From positions 8,135-72,134 of the forward strand of contig SIJG01000068.1 in the NCBI GenBank assembly GCA_023374025.1: a stretch of 64,000 nt of DNA, given 5' to 3'. Below are positions 13,755-26,964 of this stretch, piece by piece (position 1 is the first letter of the stretch; every line of letters starts with the position of its first letter). Below the pieces are notes generated by a model that made no database searches, was not told the DNA's origin, and saw only the letters and a list, made by a program, of their open reading frames with translations. The DNA comes from Heterodera schachtii (lineage: Eukaryota; Nematoda; Chromadorea; Rhabditida; Heteroderidae). Both the position numbers and the translations under genes were made by a program.

Positions 13755-13882
13755 GGTACCCAAGTGCCCGGACCTACCGGGTCGGGTACCAGGTATTGGA
13801 TTTCCAAAAAACCGGGCCCGGGTACCGGGCTCGGGTATTAAAAAACCGGGCGTGCGGGTAACCCGGGCCCGTGCAGCCCTAA
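13755..13882. repeat. CCGGGTACCCGGG iterations ending in a TAGGGCTG terminus
   Basis: A GC-rich patch in AT-rich DNA with repeated CGGGTACC/CCCGGG motifs. It closes with CCCGTGCAGCCCTA, the reverse of TAGGGCTGCACGGG. This matches the architecture of the other CAGGG/TAGGG elements: terminus, then an element-specific iterated motif. The open frames across it on both strands are repeat artefacts. Confidence 0.45.
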
Positions 13883-13889
13883 TAAATAC

Positions 13890-16150
13890 AGTCATTGTCA
13901 TATGTTTAACACACCCCAAAATTTTTATTTCTAAAATAATATTTTACAAAAGATTTATATAATTTAAGATTTAAAGATTAATAACAAAACGCTTTTTAGT
14001 CACTAATTAAATTACTCTCATTAGACAACTGATTATTGAGAAATTGATATGAGATTAATATTTAAATGGTTAAAAAAGTAATCATTAGCTCAGTTAATGA
14101 CAGATGCAAACTCAAATCCTTATTTAAGTAACCAAAGCGGGGGATAAATAAAATTATATTATACATTTAAAAATATGAAAACACGAATTTTACTTATTAA
14201 ATAAATATAATTGCAATCAATCAAAAAGAACACCAAAAATTCCATTAATTAAATGAAAGTGATGATTAAATTAAATAGACTCCAACATCAAAACAAAAGA
14301 AAGTTTATTCTAAAAGATCATAAAAAATTGCTCAATTAAAAAATTTGAAATATGGATTAAAAATCAATCCAAAGTTTTTTTCGTTCGAATATTATACCCA
14401 AATGAACAATTATTGTCTGAGAGATTTTTAGAAAAATCCGTAAACGAATAGATTCTCATCTATGAAAATATTAATATACATTTTTTATAAACATGGCGAT
14501 CAAGAAGAAATTTAAAATAAAATTAAAGCCATTTAATAATTTTGCTTAATAAAACAAGAAAAAATGAATTATTGCATTTGTTAGTTTGTTCATTGAAATA
14601 ATTAATAAATTAAAAATAGTTCAATAAATTAATTCGAACTTAAAAAATAAACAAGACCAGGATTCGTCTTAAGAAAAAATGACAGAAGCCTGATTATTAC
14701 ATGGAAAGCTTTTAAAAAATCTTTTGAAGTTTTAAATAAAAAGACACTTTTAAATCATCAATGCATTTGTAAAATGATTTTAAACACAGGATAATTATTT
14801 TATTCGTATGAATTTGCTTTATTGGATAGTTAATTAATTTTTATTTACCTTTTTAAATAAATTTTATTGCTTGAAAATTAATTTAATAATAAAACATTTA
14901 TAAAAAACACGATTAAAAATATAAAGTTTTTTATTTTGGTAAATAAGCATCGTTCAATTATTTTTACAAGAATTTAAAGTATGCATATTAATAATAAAAT
15001 GATTATAAGTAAAATCTTCTTTAAATTAAATTTTTGAAATTCTTTTTTATTTAAAGCATTCATAATTTATTTTTTTAAATAAAAAAACCAATGAAATAAT
15101 ATTTTTTAATACTGATTGATAAGTTAAAATTATTAGTTTTACTTTAAAATTAAAAATTTTTTTAATATAAACGAAATTTTATTATAAAATATGTTTTAGT
15201 TTTTTTTAAATTAAAAATTTTTTCAAAGTAGTAAAATATAATTAAAAACGAATATCAAATGATATCTCATAAAGAGAGAGATGAATCTATTTAATCCAAT
15301 TCAAAAAAGGATATATATAAAATATGAATTAACGAAAAACTAAGTTTTGTTAGGATTTTCCGAAAATGATCATTCATATTGTCATTCTATTATATTAATT
15401 ATTTAAGATTCAATAAATTGTATTATTATTTACAATCTCTTAAAATGGTTTAAATCTTTTTTCTTTAAATGAATTTCAATTAAATCGCATATTTAAATTT
15501 TAATCAAACTTTGAGAAAAAATGTTAGCTTTCGTCAGTTTTGCAAACACATATAGTCGTTTTTGCCTTTTAAAATATATTTTAATTTTATTTACTTATTA
15601 ATAAATTATATTTTCATATATAAAATTGTTTATTCTCAGGTTGAAAAATTTTTTTAAAAACTCAAAATCAGAATTTTTGAAATTCATATAATGAATTGAA
15701 ATTTATTAATAAATGATAGATTTTTTTTGGAAATAAATTTACTTCTATAAAAATGCATTTATTTATCTTTTTTTCACTCAATTCATATCAATAATAATAA
15801 ATATATTAATTATTTCATAAGTGCTAAATTTAAAACAGAACCATAAGTAAAACGAATGCCAAAAGTAATTTGAAAAATTAATAAAAAAAATTAATGCAGA
15901 GTAAATTGTAAACATGGTTCAAAATTTCAAAGACAAAAAATTTTACATACATTTCTCAATAATTTGGCATAATTAATATGAGATTTTTGAGAAATTTTCG
16001 CATTTTTGAGCAATTATCTTCCAATTTTTGGCAATTCTTTTTGTAACTATTTTGGAATTTTCCAGTTTTTTAGCATAATATTAAATTATACGATTTTATT
16101 TATTAATGAACTTTTTTGGAGTAAAAATAAAGCTACATAAAATTGAAAAA
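13890..16150. other. AT-rich DNA, no gene seen
   Basis: No composition island, splice-flanked frame or RNA signature. Simple A/T repeats only. Confidence 0.6.
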
Positions 16151-16153
16151 CAC

Positions 16154-16250
16154 TAGCCTCTCGCCAACTCTTTTTTTGGGACTCTCACCTCTCGCCAAAC
16201 TCTCGCTTTTGTCTTTAGGGACTCTCGACAAAATCTCGCTCTCGTCTTTT
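16154..16250. repeat. CTCTCGCC/ACTCTCG iterated patch
   Basis: ACTCTCGCC/ACTCTCGAC-type words recur about seven times over 95 bp, between CTAGCCTCTCGCC at 16154 and GCTCTCGTC near 16240. It resembles the iterated ends of the other elements in the window, but no terminus pair or target duplication was found. An (AT)n tract follows near 16411. Confidence 0.4.
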
Positions 16251-16408
16251 TGGTTGATTTTTATTTCATTTTTTTAATCAAAAATAGAAATATTCTAATA
16301 CAAATTCATTATTTATTAAAAACGTTATAAAATGATGATTGAAAAATTTTCAAATTCATTTTCAAATGAATAAAGTCGAATAAAAACATTATATATTATT
16401 AAGTGAGA

Positions 16409-16443
<35 letters not shown>

Positions 16444-16751
16444 TATTATTATTATTATTTAAATAATAAACAAACATCATATAGTGTATGAAATTTAATA
16501 ATATTGCAAAAACAAATTTATAAGAAAAATGAAAAAAATTTCAAATAAACTTAATTAATGTTAATTAAAATTGCAAATTAGAAAAAAAAACTTTATTTAA
16601 TACAAATTAATAGAATAAATTTGTAAATTTATCAAATGAAAAATGACGAAAAAATTAAAATCATTAACAAACAAATAATTACCCTTTGCAAAAAGAAATA
16701 CAATTTACAATTTTGAGTACATTCTTTAAAAAAAAATTAGGTAGTCGACGC

Positions 16752-17953
16752 CCGTGGTGAGTCGAAGTGCAAAAAGTCCGAGTGTGGCGAAGTGCAAAAA
16801 GTCCGAGTGTGGGCGAAGTGCAAAAAGTCCGAGTGTGGGCGAAGTGCAAAAAGTCCGAGTGGGGCGAAGTGCAAAAAGTCCGAATGAGTGATGATCGGAA
16901 GGGGCGGGTCATTTCAGTACGGAAGAGTTATTCGAATGATTAATTGATTATTTAAATTTATAATTGAATAATAAGCTAATAATAATAAATATATTTGGTT
17001 CTATTTAAGTTTACACGACCACAAAAAAAAAGACACGACCATAGAATAATTTGACAAATTTAAGGCACCGTAACTTTTTTTTAAGAAGCATCCTAATTAA
17101 ACATTTTTGATATCATTTGATAGCCCTAAGTGTCCTTTATTTTCCTTTAAAATTTCAGAAAATTTGGTTGAGTTTCAAAAAAAATTCTGCGCGAAAAAGT
17201 TTACTAAATCAATTTGAAATTTACAAGCCACAACTTTTTTGAAACACAACCAAATTTTTTTGAAATCTTAAAAGCAAATAGAGGACACTTAGAGCTATCA
17301 AAAGATACCAAGATTGTTTAATTTAGATGCTTCTACGAAAAGTTATGGCACTGATCAAAAATTGATCATTTTTGTGGTGATAAATTATTCAACCAAGTAT
17401 AACTTTCTATATACAAATCGTAGAACCACCATCCCAAACCCAATTCGGTAGAAAATTTTGTGCTCTTTCCAGTGGGCTTGCCCATTTTCTCTAGAAAAAA
17501 TTTCCCAGCCCCCTAGGGATTTCGAAAATTTCCCCAATTTTCAGTGTATTTTGGGTGTCCCGGTCACTAGGAAGGAGTGATCTGATCAAGTTGGTATAAG
17601 AGACTTTTTTGATCAGCAACAAAAGTTATGCAAGCATGAATTATTTCAAGTTTTTAAATGAACTATAAGATACTTTTTCAGATTTGAGTCAAGACTTTTT
17701 GGGGGCACTGTATTTCTCTCACAAATATGTAATTTGTTTGGGAAATATTAAATATAAATCGAAATTATAATTATGGTCAGAAAATCTATTAATAGATTAA
17801 AATAATTATATTATTAATTAATTAAAATATTATTCGGTACTGAAATGACCCGCCCCTTCCGATCATCACTCATTCGGACTTTTTGCACTTCGCCCCACTC
17901 GGACTTTTTGCACTTCGCCCACACTCGGACTTTTTGCACTTCGACACAGCACC
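16752..17953. mobile_element. Non-autonomous DNA transposon with GGTGCT-type ends
   Basis: Bounded by inverted ends: the right end reversed is GGTGCTGTGTCGAAGTGC, and the left is CCGTGGTGAGTCGAAGTGC. Flanked by an 8-bp direct repeat GTCGACGC (16744-16751 and 17954-17961). The unit CGAAGTGCAAAAAGTCCGAG is iterated about five times inside the left end and three times inside the right end in inverse orientation. The interior (about 17040-17360) is itself an inverted repeat containing GATAGCCCTAAGTGTCC and AAAAGTTATGGC, shared with the elements at 44938 and 59626. No transposase. An 8-bp duplication fits hAT or Merlin-like transposases; the superfamily is unresolved. Confidence 0.75.
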
Positions 17954-18029
17954 GTCGACGCCGAAATATTGGAAATTTTGGTTCTATTGTTAATAGAACT
18001 CACTAATAACTTTACGAGATGGAATGAAA

Positions 18030-18190
18030 AGTTAATCCGGTCGGTTTTTTTTCGGTTTTTTTTGCTTTTTTACGGTTTTTCGGTTTCGGTTTTTGACCGA
18101 AAAAAACGACCGAGAAATTTTTGACTTTTTCGGTTTTTTTCGGTTTCGGTTTTTTTCTGTTTTTAAACCGAAACCGACCGACCGAAATTA
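18030..18190. repeat. CGGTTTTTTTCGG low-complexity patch
   Basis: TCGGTTTTT/CGGTTTCGG words repeat on the plus strand and then invert (ACCGAAACCGACCGACCGAAA), so the patch folds back on itself. Open frames here (Lys/Pro/Lys or Phe/Arg-rich) are artefacts. Possibly a short element of the iterated-motif type inserted next to the transposon ending at 17953. Confidence 0.5.
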
Positions 18191-18304
18191 TCAAAAAACT
18201 GAAAAAAATGAGCAAATTTTTGCAAAGAAAATTAAGATTTTTAGTTTTGGTAAACTTATATTTTATAAATTTTGGGTCATTTTTTGTTTAATTTCGCTGA
18301 CACA

Positions 18305-18375
18305 TGCGTGGTCCAGTGGGTTGTGTTCTTGGTTCTGTTTATAATTTTTGCTTCCGATCAATTCCCCTCGAACTA
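18305..18375 (+). ncRNA. Degenerate tRNA-like module, probable SINE head
   Basis: TGGTCCAGTGGG fits the pol III A box. About 40 bases on, TCCGATCAATTCCCC is a decayed B-box region. The spacing is like that at 13574-13641, and both have TTTATAAT between the boxes. No cloverleaf can be drawn. Low-confidence tRNA-derived repeat. Confidence 0.25.
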
Positions 18376-18763
18376 ATTTATTTTCTTCTAATTTGTAAAA
18401 ATTATTCCCTTTTTCGAGCGGAATTAATCGCAATTTTATAAAAAAATAGTTTGAACTTCTCTTGTCCTAAAGAAACTCACTATAACATTCTTACCCTTAA
18501 TTATTTTAATAATGCAATTATTAATCTTTCATCATTCATTTATATATAATTTGTTTCATCTGAAATTAGTTAAACCCAAACAATAATTAGGCTAAATTTC
18601 TTTAGAAATTCGAAAATTATATAATTCTATTATATTGGTTTTTAAATTAGTTACTTTTTTTTAAATTCTTTGCCATTTTAACATTTTGATGATTAGTCTT
18701 TCTTGAGTAATATTTGTTCAGATTTATTGAGTGACTAAAAATATGCCGAATAAATTAAAACAT

Positions 18764-19838
18764 GTTTAATATTATTTATTTAAATCAATTTAGTTAAACA
18801 AAAAAAGAAAAGAATATAAAACATTAAAATTTTATAAATTATTTTTGTTTTCTGACGATTTAATAATTTAAAAATGAATAACAGTCGTAATTAAAATAAC
18901 TTAATAGCGATTACGTTAATAATTTTTATAATAGTTTTTGAGCTAAATTTCATTAATTTTTTTTTAATTCTAAGAAAATATAATTGATTAAAAAAAGCAA
19001 AATATTGAAATAATTATTAATCAGTTAAAAAACTTTAAATTTATTTTTAGTAATCATAAAGAAATTTCAAAAAGTCATAAATATTTAAAACAAATAAATT
19101 TAATTAAGAAAAGCAAGAAATATTTTATGAATTTATAAAGGTGACTAATAAAAAAATTGGTCTTAAATAAAATTAATAAAATTATTTCGCAGAATGGAAT
19201 TTTAATAACTCAAATATTAAAATGATTGTTAATTTTGCTTAAAAAGAATTACCCAATTCAGGTACTTCAATAGAATTAAAAATTAAATTAAAAACAAAAT
19301 TAAAAATCAACTACTCTTTATATTTATAAAAATATTTCATTTAAAATCAAAATAGAAATTAATAGCACTAAAAAATTTAATAAAAGATTCAATTATCTTA
19401 TCAAAATAATGTAAAATATTAATTGTTAAAATATTTTATTTAAATTTTTAATATACACAGTTTATTTTAATCAACTTTTGATTAATTAATTAGTATTAGT
19501 AAAATATTTAATTTTAAATTGATAATTTTGATTTATTTTACTGAAAAAATAAAATATATGTTTTTATTTAATTCACGAATCGATGATGGGGAAAAAACAA
19601 CATTGACCTGCCAAGTTTAAATGTTAAAAATATCCTAAGAAAATGACCGAATAAAATTATAAATATCAATAATAAAAATAAGGTATAGAAAAAAAATTGT
19701 AATTTAAATATAATATAAAATTCTATTAAATGATAAGTAAAAAGAAAACTAAAAATAACAATCATCATTCCTATCCATAAGTTTGGAAAAAAGGAGAACA
19801 GTTAAATAAATATGAAATTTTAATCATTATTTTGACAT
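18764..19838 (-). repeat. Left arm of a large inverted duplication
   Basis: This arm is the reverse complement, with small indels, of 22945-23822. It includes an identical run over the membrane-protein exon. A third partial copy of the outer edge is near 22360-22440 (TTTGTTTAACTAAGTTGATTT). The arms are separated by 3.1 kb. Confidence 0.8.
19568..19798 (-). pseudogene. Inverted copy of a membrane-protein exon, acceptor lost
   Basis: Encodes the same 66-residue hydrophobic tail as 22998-23213, beginning MMIVIFSFLFTYHL and ending FFPHHRFVN. In the plus copy the exon is preceded by TTTTTTTTCAG. Here the same position reads TTTTTTCCAAAC, so the 3' splice site is destroyed while the reading frame remains intact. 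That suggests a recent duplication in which this copy is the non-functional one, if the exon is real. Confidence 0.45.
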
Positions 19839-22800
19839 TTGTTTTGATTTTAAATTGAATGATCTGGTGCAAGTTCCTCCTTTGTTTAAATAACATAAAA
19901 TTTTAAATAAAATTTAAATTATTATTATTCAATATTTTTTGTTAAAATTTGGTATGAAAGTTATAATAAAAACGTTGTTTTTTTCAATAATAAAAACGTT
20001 GTTTTTTTCAATTTAATGATTTAATTGACATTCATTCTAACTTATTTATTACATTGTAAATTTAATTTAAATATTGGAAAAAATAATAATTAATATTTTA
20101 TTTATCATTCAAGCCTCTAAAAAATAAAATTAGAGGCTTAATTTGTTGTTCAGTTTATTAATTATGGTTTTATTATTATTATTCATCTTCGGAATATATT
20201 CTGTATTCTAATCTTTAAATGCTTATTGTTAATTTTATTTATCCCTCTCGTTGTTCATTTCGGCTCCTTTTTTTAAAATTTATTATTTCTTTATTATGCC
20301 TAATTAATTTTTCTCAAGTGAGGATCTGTGTCTTCAATTGTATATCAAATAGGTAATAATTAATTTGTCGTTTTTAACAACCCCTTCAAATCTTTTTTTT
20401 TAATATATTAAATTTTAATTTTAATTTACGGCATATGCAAATTATTTTTTAATTTTATTCATTGAACCAAATGTTTATTAATAAATTTAAAAAAATAAGT
20501 AAAAATTCAAATAATTGAACAAAACTTATTTTTAACACTGTTGACTTTTGTGACAAAAGAAATACCACTATGGAATGTGTATAAAAAACTTTTAAAAGTT
20601 TTTTAAAATATATTTATATTTGCTTTTCTTTTTTTTTTGAATTTTCTTGATTCTTCTCTTTTTTTTCCTCCATTTTTTCATTTAAAATTTTATAAATTCT
20701 ACACGTAATGGGGAAAAAATTTGAAAAATTGACATTTAAGCATCTTTTTATTTAAAAATTCTTGAATAAATGTTTTCTTTAGCAAAAAAATTATATTATA
20801 AATTTATTTATTTTTCGTTAAAATTCAATATTTATGTTGTCGGATTTCAGTTCATTAAATGAAGATTACAAACCAAATAAAATATGTTTCATTAATAAAA
20901 ATGAAATAAATTTATTGTTATTCAAAATAATAAATAATTGGAAAAAAGTATCAATGAAAATAAATCAATGTCAGCAATTAATTCTTGTTTCTTTATTTTC
21001 AAAAATATAGTATTAAATTATTTAAAGACAATTTTAAATTATAAGACATAAAAGTAAGCAACAATTTAAATTTTTGTCATTATCGAATGTAGAAAAATAA
21101 ACATAATCATTAATAAGAATTGTTGACTAGCGCTTACGAATCTGCTCATACCATCATGATAGATGAAATTAGAAATTTTACAATCTATAATACCCCAAAA
21201 TTTATGCAATTGTTATAAAAAAAATATATATATATAAATTTAAAAAATTATAATTAAATAAAATTATTTATCACTTCTTTCCAATAACAAATATTATTAT
21301 TAAATTTTTGGAAATATGAAGATTTTATTTTTTCCTTTTCATTAACCGAAAAATTTTGGCAAAAAGGTGACGTTATTTTTTTTTTTTTTTGTATTTTTTT
21401 TACTGATATAATATTTGAATATTTCAATTTTTCTACTTTTCTGCAGTTAATTTTATAATGTCAGTGCATCAATAAATATAACTTACAAAATTTTTATATA
21501 AAAAAAATTTTAAATTTAATTTATTTTGAGTGATTTAAATAATTTTGCTTCATTCACATTAAATAATAAATACTAAATCATAAAAGTATTTTTAATAATC
21601 TTTAATAAATCTATTTTTTATTATTTTATCTTATTTTTTTCTATTTATATTGATTTTCCTCTTTTTATATTAGTTTAAATACAAAAAATCGGTCAAAGTT
21701 TAATTTTGAGTATATGAAATTCTCTTTTTAATAAATTAAAATAAACATTTATAATTTGTTGATGAATTTAGATTTAAAAATTTTCCTTTTTTCTATTATT
21801 GTTTTTTCTTTAATGGTTGCTTAAATATAAATTTCAATAGTTTTTTATCGTAACTTTTAAAAGGATATAATTATTTATTTATTTATTAAATTTTTGTTTT
21901 GTATTGCTCTTATTTTGTACGCAAGAAAAAATTTTTTTATTCCGTATAAAAATATAATTTTTATATTTGTACTATTAAAAAACCTCATTTTATTAAACCG
22001 CTATCATGGAAAAGGATATAAATTCTTAGGGCATTAAAAAAAATTTCTTCTAAAATTATTTGACGAATATAAAAAAATAGTAAATATCTATGATATTTAT
22101 TAATTGAGATATAAGTATTGCTTACCAAGAAAAATCTTTAGTAATATTATTTTATTGTTTTAACTTTCATTTTTATGTTTTAATGAATAATATAAATATT
22201 CTTTAAAAACTATGTGCTGCATCCTTTTTAAGAAACCAATATTTTTATCAATTAATTATTAATTTTATTTTAAATTTTTATTTCATTCCAAAATTATTTT
22301 TAATCATTTTTAAAAATGATATATTTATTTTCCTAAATAATTTACAAATTTTAATGTTTTATATTCTTTTTTTTTGTTTAACTAAGTTGATTTAAAGAAA
22401 TAATAAGATAAGTATTATTTATTCGGCATATTTTTAATAATTTATAATTTAAAAATATTGACCTAAAATTTTATAATTGAAAAAAATAAATTTATTTACC
22501 AACACAAAATAAATGTTTTTAATGATTTAATTATATGGAGCAAACTCAAATTTTCAATTTATTACTAAAATTGTCTGTTAACAAGTGGCATTTTAACTCT
22601 GAATTTTTTAAAAATATTTTTTATTAACGGATTCTTTTTACAAAAATATGATTATATAGTTAGTTTTAATAAATTTTAAATAAATTACGAATTTTTTGTT
22701 TTATCTTTTAATTATATTAGATTTTTGAACTTATTTCAAATAAAATGCTTTTAACTAAATTTCAAAGGTAATCTATTTAGTTTTTATTTTTATTTTCTTG

Positions 22801-22944
22801 TCGCCATTCGATGTGTCGACTTTTAAGTTTCATTTCGTCATTTATAGTAAGAAAATTAAATGCTTTTATATTGAAATCAATAGTTATTTTTTGAATAACT
22901 AAGAAGTTTTTAGAATTTTTACAACCTTCACGGTCGGACAAAGG
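19839..22944. other. AT-rich spacer between the inverted arms
   Basis: About 3.1 kb without a supported gene. It contains a direct doublet AATAAAAACGTTGTTTTTTTC at 19965-20010, a partial third copy of the arm edge near 22360-22440, and homopolymer-rich stretches. Confidence 0.55.
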
Positions 22945-23822
22945 TAAAAATAATGATTAAAATTTCATATTTATTTAACTGTTCTCTTTTTTTTCAGAAA
23001 TTATGGATAGGAATGATGATTGTTATTTTTAGTTTTCTTTTTACTTATCATTTAATAGAATTTTATATTATTTTTAAATTACAATTTTTTTTCTATACCT
23101 TATTTTTATTATTGATATTTATAATTTTATTCGGTCATTTTCTTAGGATATTTTTAACATTTAAACTTGGCAGGTCAATGTTGTTTTTTCCCCATCATCG
23201 ATTCGTGAATTAAATAAAAACATATATTTTATTTTTTCAGTAAAATAAATCAAAATTATCAATTTAAAATTAAATATTTTACTAATACTAATTAATTAAT
23301 CAAAAGTTGATTAAAATAAACTGTGTATATTAAAAATTTAAATGAAATATTTTATAAATATAAAGAATAGTTGATTTTTAATTTTGTTTTTTATTTATTT
23401 TTAATTCTATTGAAATACCTGATTTGGGTAATTCTTTTTAAGCGAAATTAACAATTATTTTTAAGATTTGTAGTTATTAAAATTCCATTCTGCGAAATAA
23501 TTTAATTAATTTTATTTAAGACTAATTTTTTTTATTAGTCGTTTTTTAACTGATTAATAATTATTTCAATATTTTGCTTTTTTTAATCAATTATATTTTC
23601 TTAGAATTAAAAAAAATTAATGAAATTTAGCTCAAAAACTATTATAAAAATTATTAACGTAATCGCTATTAAGTTATTTTAATTACGACTGTTATTCATT
23701 TTTAAATTATTAAATCGTCCCAAAACAAAAATAATTTATAAAATTTTAATGTTTTATATTCTTTTCTTTTTTTTGTTTAACTAAATTGATTTAAATAAAT
23801 AATATTAAACATGTTTAATCAT
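22945..23822 (+). repeat. Right arm of the large inverted duplication
   Basis: Matches 18764-19838 in reverse complement. Its inner edge lies just before the acceptor of the hydrophobic exon; its outer edge ends at ATTAAACATGTTTAAT. Confidence 0.8.
22998..23213 (+). CDS. Terminal exon of a predicted multi-pass membrane protein
   Basis: An open exon of 71 codons plus stop follows a strong acceptor (TTTTTTTTCAG, ending 22997). It reads KLWIGMMIVIFSFLFTYHL and continues with three or so hydrophobic helices of about 20 residues, separated by IEFYIIFKLQ and GHFLRIFLTFKLGR, ending FFPHHRFVN. No upstream exon was found: the duplicated arm starts inside the preceding intron. The family is not recognised. 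The AT-rich context inflates Phe/Ile content, so the exon could be a chance frame. The perfectly kept frame in both arms and the strong acceptor argue for it. Confidence 0.4.
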   Translation, partial: KLWIGMMIVIFSFLFTYHLIEFYIIFKLQFFFYTLFLLLIFIILFGHFLRIFLTFKLGRSMLFFPHHRFVN

Positions 23823-26735
23823 TTCTTTACTTCATTTCATTAATTTAAATATTGTAAAGTTTTAAAATAAATATCTTTTTTATCTCTTTTGCTATTTTAA
23901 TCTCATGTTCGATTTCCGGTTTTTTCCGTCCACGTATGTACTTTAAAAAGTATAAATTGAATATTAATTTGGGGAATATTCTATTAAATTTTTTAATAAA
24001 AAATCTTGTAGTCGCTCACTTTTTTCCCATGTACTTAGTTTCTCTGCTTTTTAATCGTTTTGTTATCATTTTTATGTCTTTATGAACAATTTATATAGTG
24101 GTTCGAATTATTTTCTGAGCCAATATAGTATATTCAAGTTTTTTAAATGTTTATTTTATTTTTACCTTATTTAAAAAATTTAATAGCTATTATACGTAGA
24201 AAAATAAATATTGAAATATAAAGCATACATTCGGAAGAGATAAATTCAATATTCATCATCTAATAAATTGAGTTATTATATTTAATTAATTTGTTTTAAA
24301 ATCGAAAACTTAAAATTGCTTTTTATTGGATATAAAGACTAAATAATTTTTGTTATCATCATTTTTTTTCGCTTGGGTTCTATTGCCCATCTGATAGAAT
24401 ATTTTCATATTTTCTTTACCATTATTTTAAATGAAATTTTATTTCATAAAAAAAATATTCCAACTTTTTTTCTTTTAGTTTTAAACAGCCAAAGTCATTA
24501 CCGGTACCAGTTATTTAAATTACCGATTACCGCTCAACCCTATTTTTACATAGAGCTATCGATACCAAATTTTATTAATTTGACTAAGCTTAACCTAAGT
24601 TATGATTTATTAGTTAGCAAATAATTAAAAATAATTAAATTTAAATATTATTATTAAAGATACTTTTTTAGCTTCGACTTGCACACTATATGAACATTTT
24701 TTATTAAAATAAAATTTAATTCTTTTCATGATTAAATATACATTAAATTTTTTATATTTATATTTTTAATTAATTCAAAATTTCTAATACTTTACTTATC
24801 CATTTGTTTTTTATATGCTTTAAATAGTAATTTATTTTATTTTTTAATTTTTTTCCAAAACATTGAGCATAACTTTGGCATAAAAGCAATCTTAATTTCA
24901 TTCTTGTATCTTGATAGTCGAGTTTTTTCTAAATTACTTAAAAAATTCCAAATTTTGCAATCATCGAAAAATTTTGGGAAAATAATAATTATGACATAAA
25001 TTATAATAAATTTGATTATGTTATTTGAAAAATTTTGCAGACTAATAGAGAAAAATATGAACGACCTTTTAAGTTCATTTCTTCATTAAATATTTCAGTG
25101 TCTGTACATTTTTTCTTTAAAAACTACATTTAAATTTATTTTAAAATTTAAATTTAATATTTTTTTTCTTTGTTTTTTTTTCTAAATCAATGATTATTAA
25201 TTAAAGCTAAAAAACAAAAATATTATTTAATTAGTTATTTTTAATTTTCAAATTTTTCAATATTATTTTCAAATGTTCTAAATTTGTCGGATTATTTTTT
25301 ATTTTTACAATTAAAAAAATAATAAATTTCTTGAATATTTTTTTAATATTCCCATTTTTGTTATTTTTATAAGACCATTTTTAACATTTTAAAATATATA
25401 TAATAAAAATGCCAATGTCATAAAATTATATATTTTTATTTTTAACAGCATATTTTATAGAGCACAATAAATTAAACTCAGTTTCATTTTAGTTAATTTT
25501 TATTTAATATTTATTAATGAAACTTTCCTTAGGTGATTTTAAATTATTTTTTAAACTTCTTCATTTTATAAATTTTGTTTTTTATTTTTTATTTTATTTT
25601 CAATTATAAAAAAATTGAGTCTTTCCTTTCAAGAGAATCCTGGCACAAAATGCGTGAATATAAAAAATATTAAATTAAAAAGAATTATTTTAAGCTATCA
25701 TATCAAATATTTATAATTTTGAACACTAGTATTTTTTATTCTTATATTAAGTATTCATAACTATTTTCAAAAATAATTTTTTGTGGATTTGTGTAAAATT
25801 AAAATTAACTTTTGCTATATCCCAAACTTATGCAATAAATTAAAAAAATATATATAAGAATTCCTTTCTTTAAAAAAGAAATATAAACGATCTATTTTTT
25901 TTTATTTTGAAAAATTTAAAAATAAAATTGCAAAACAGAAATGAATTTTTTGGATGAATGGTTTTAAAGCAATTATCTCTTTATATTATATTCTTTATCG
26001 TATAAAATGACTATTTTTTATGTTTTTATTTTGAATTATCATCTCTTTTCTCGAATAATTTTTAGTTTTTCACTGTAAATATTGAATTTATGTAAATTAT
26101 GATTTTTCTTTTGAATGTAATTATAACGGGTTTTTAAAATTAATTTATTATTTTTTATTTTGAATATTTAAGTGTTTCTCTAGAATATTATAATCTTGTG
26201 CGCCTTCGTTTATGTGGATACAATTAGAGTAGCTGTTATAAAAAATTTGATTTTTTTAATTTTATTTTTATTTCAAATTTTGTGTTTTTATTTCAATAAA
26301 AAAACTTGAAATTATGGTTTCGGTCTTTTATGAATTATTTATTTCTTTTATATTATTTTGTAATTTTGATTATGATATTTAAATCAAGCACCGAAAATAA
26401 ATTTCGCATTGTGTATAAGCTATTTTGTGAAAAAAAAATTTTAATATAAAAGTTACTAAATATTATAAGAAATATTTTTAGATCCTGATTTGTTATGCAT
26501 TCTTTAGTTTTTTATTGCAATCCATATCGATTAAAAAATAAATTTGTTGAACAAATTGATAAATCTAAAAATTTTGATTTATTGAATTATTATTATTATT
26601 TTATGAAGCTATTTGATTTAAAATATTCATATTTGCTATATCATTTTTAAAAGGAAAAAAGAAAATCCGTGTGCTTTTAATATCTAACAATGCTAACTAA
26701 ATATACGGCTATCCAAATTTTTTAAATTATATTTT
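23823..26735. other. AT-rich DNA with one element end
   Basis: No gene supported. At about 24488-24541 the words TTACCGGTACCAG and TTACCGATTACCG are followed by CTCAACCCTA, the reverse of TAGGGTTGAGCGGTAATCGG. This is another TAGGG-type terminus next to its own iterated motif (TACCG). The rest is A/T-rich. Confidence 0.5.
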
Positions 26736-26746
26736 AAATAATAATT

Positions 26747-26962
26747 ATGTTTTTTTTAAATTTTAATATATGTGTTCGGTCTGTCACTCCAGACAGAACA
26801 AAAAGGAACTTCAAGTTTTTAGCTTTTAACGTTATTTTAGAGCAATCCCCAGACACGAAGGAATTAATATTCCTCACCCAAATGTTGATTGACTGCCGCC
26901 GATGTTCGCCATTAATGATATGTCTGATCAAAGAATTAATTACATTTTTTAGATTAAAATAA
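26747..26962 (+). CDS. Possible exon of unknown gene
   Basis: A local rise in GC (about 26780-26930) coincides with frames open on both strands: plus-strand text contains RNFKFLAFNVILEQSPDTKE and DCRRCSPLMICLIKE; minus-strand text contains ARNINSF-like and FVSGDCSKITLKAKN. Neither has a convincing acceptor or donor. I cannot decide the strand or recognise a family. Either a lone exon or a gene relic. Confidence 0.2.
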   Translation: MFFLNFNICVRSVTPDRTKRNFKFLAFNVILEQSPDTKELIFLTQMLIDCRRCSPLMICLIKELITFFRLK

Positions 26963-26964
26963 TT

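Noticed and set aside
18012..18344. Lys/Pro- and Phe/Arg-rich frames
   Set aside because: They are translations of a CGGTTTTT simple repeat and its inverse.
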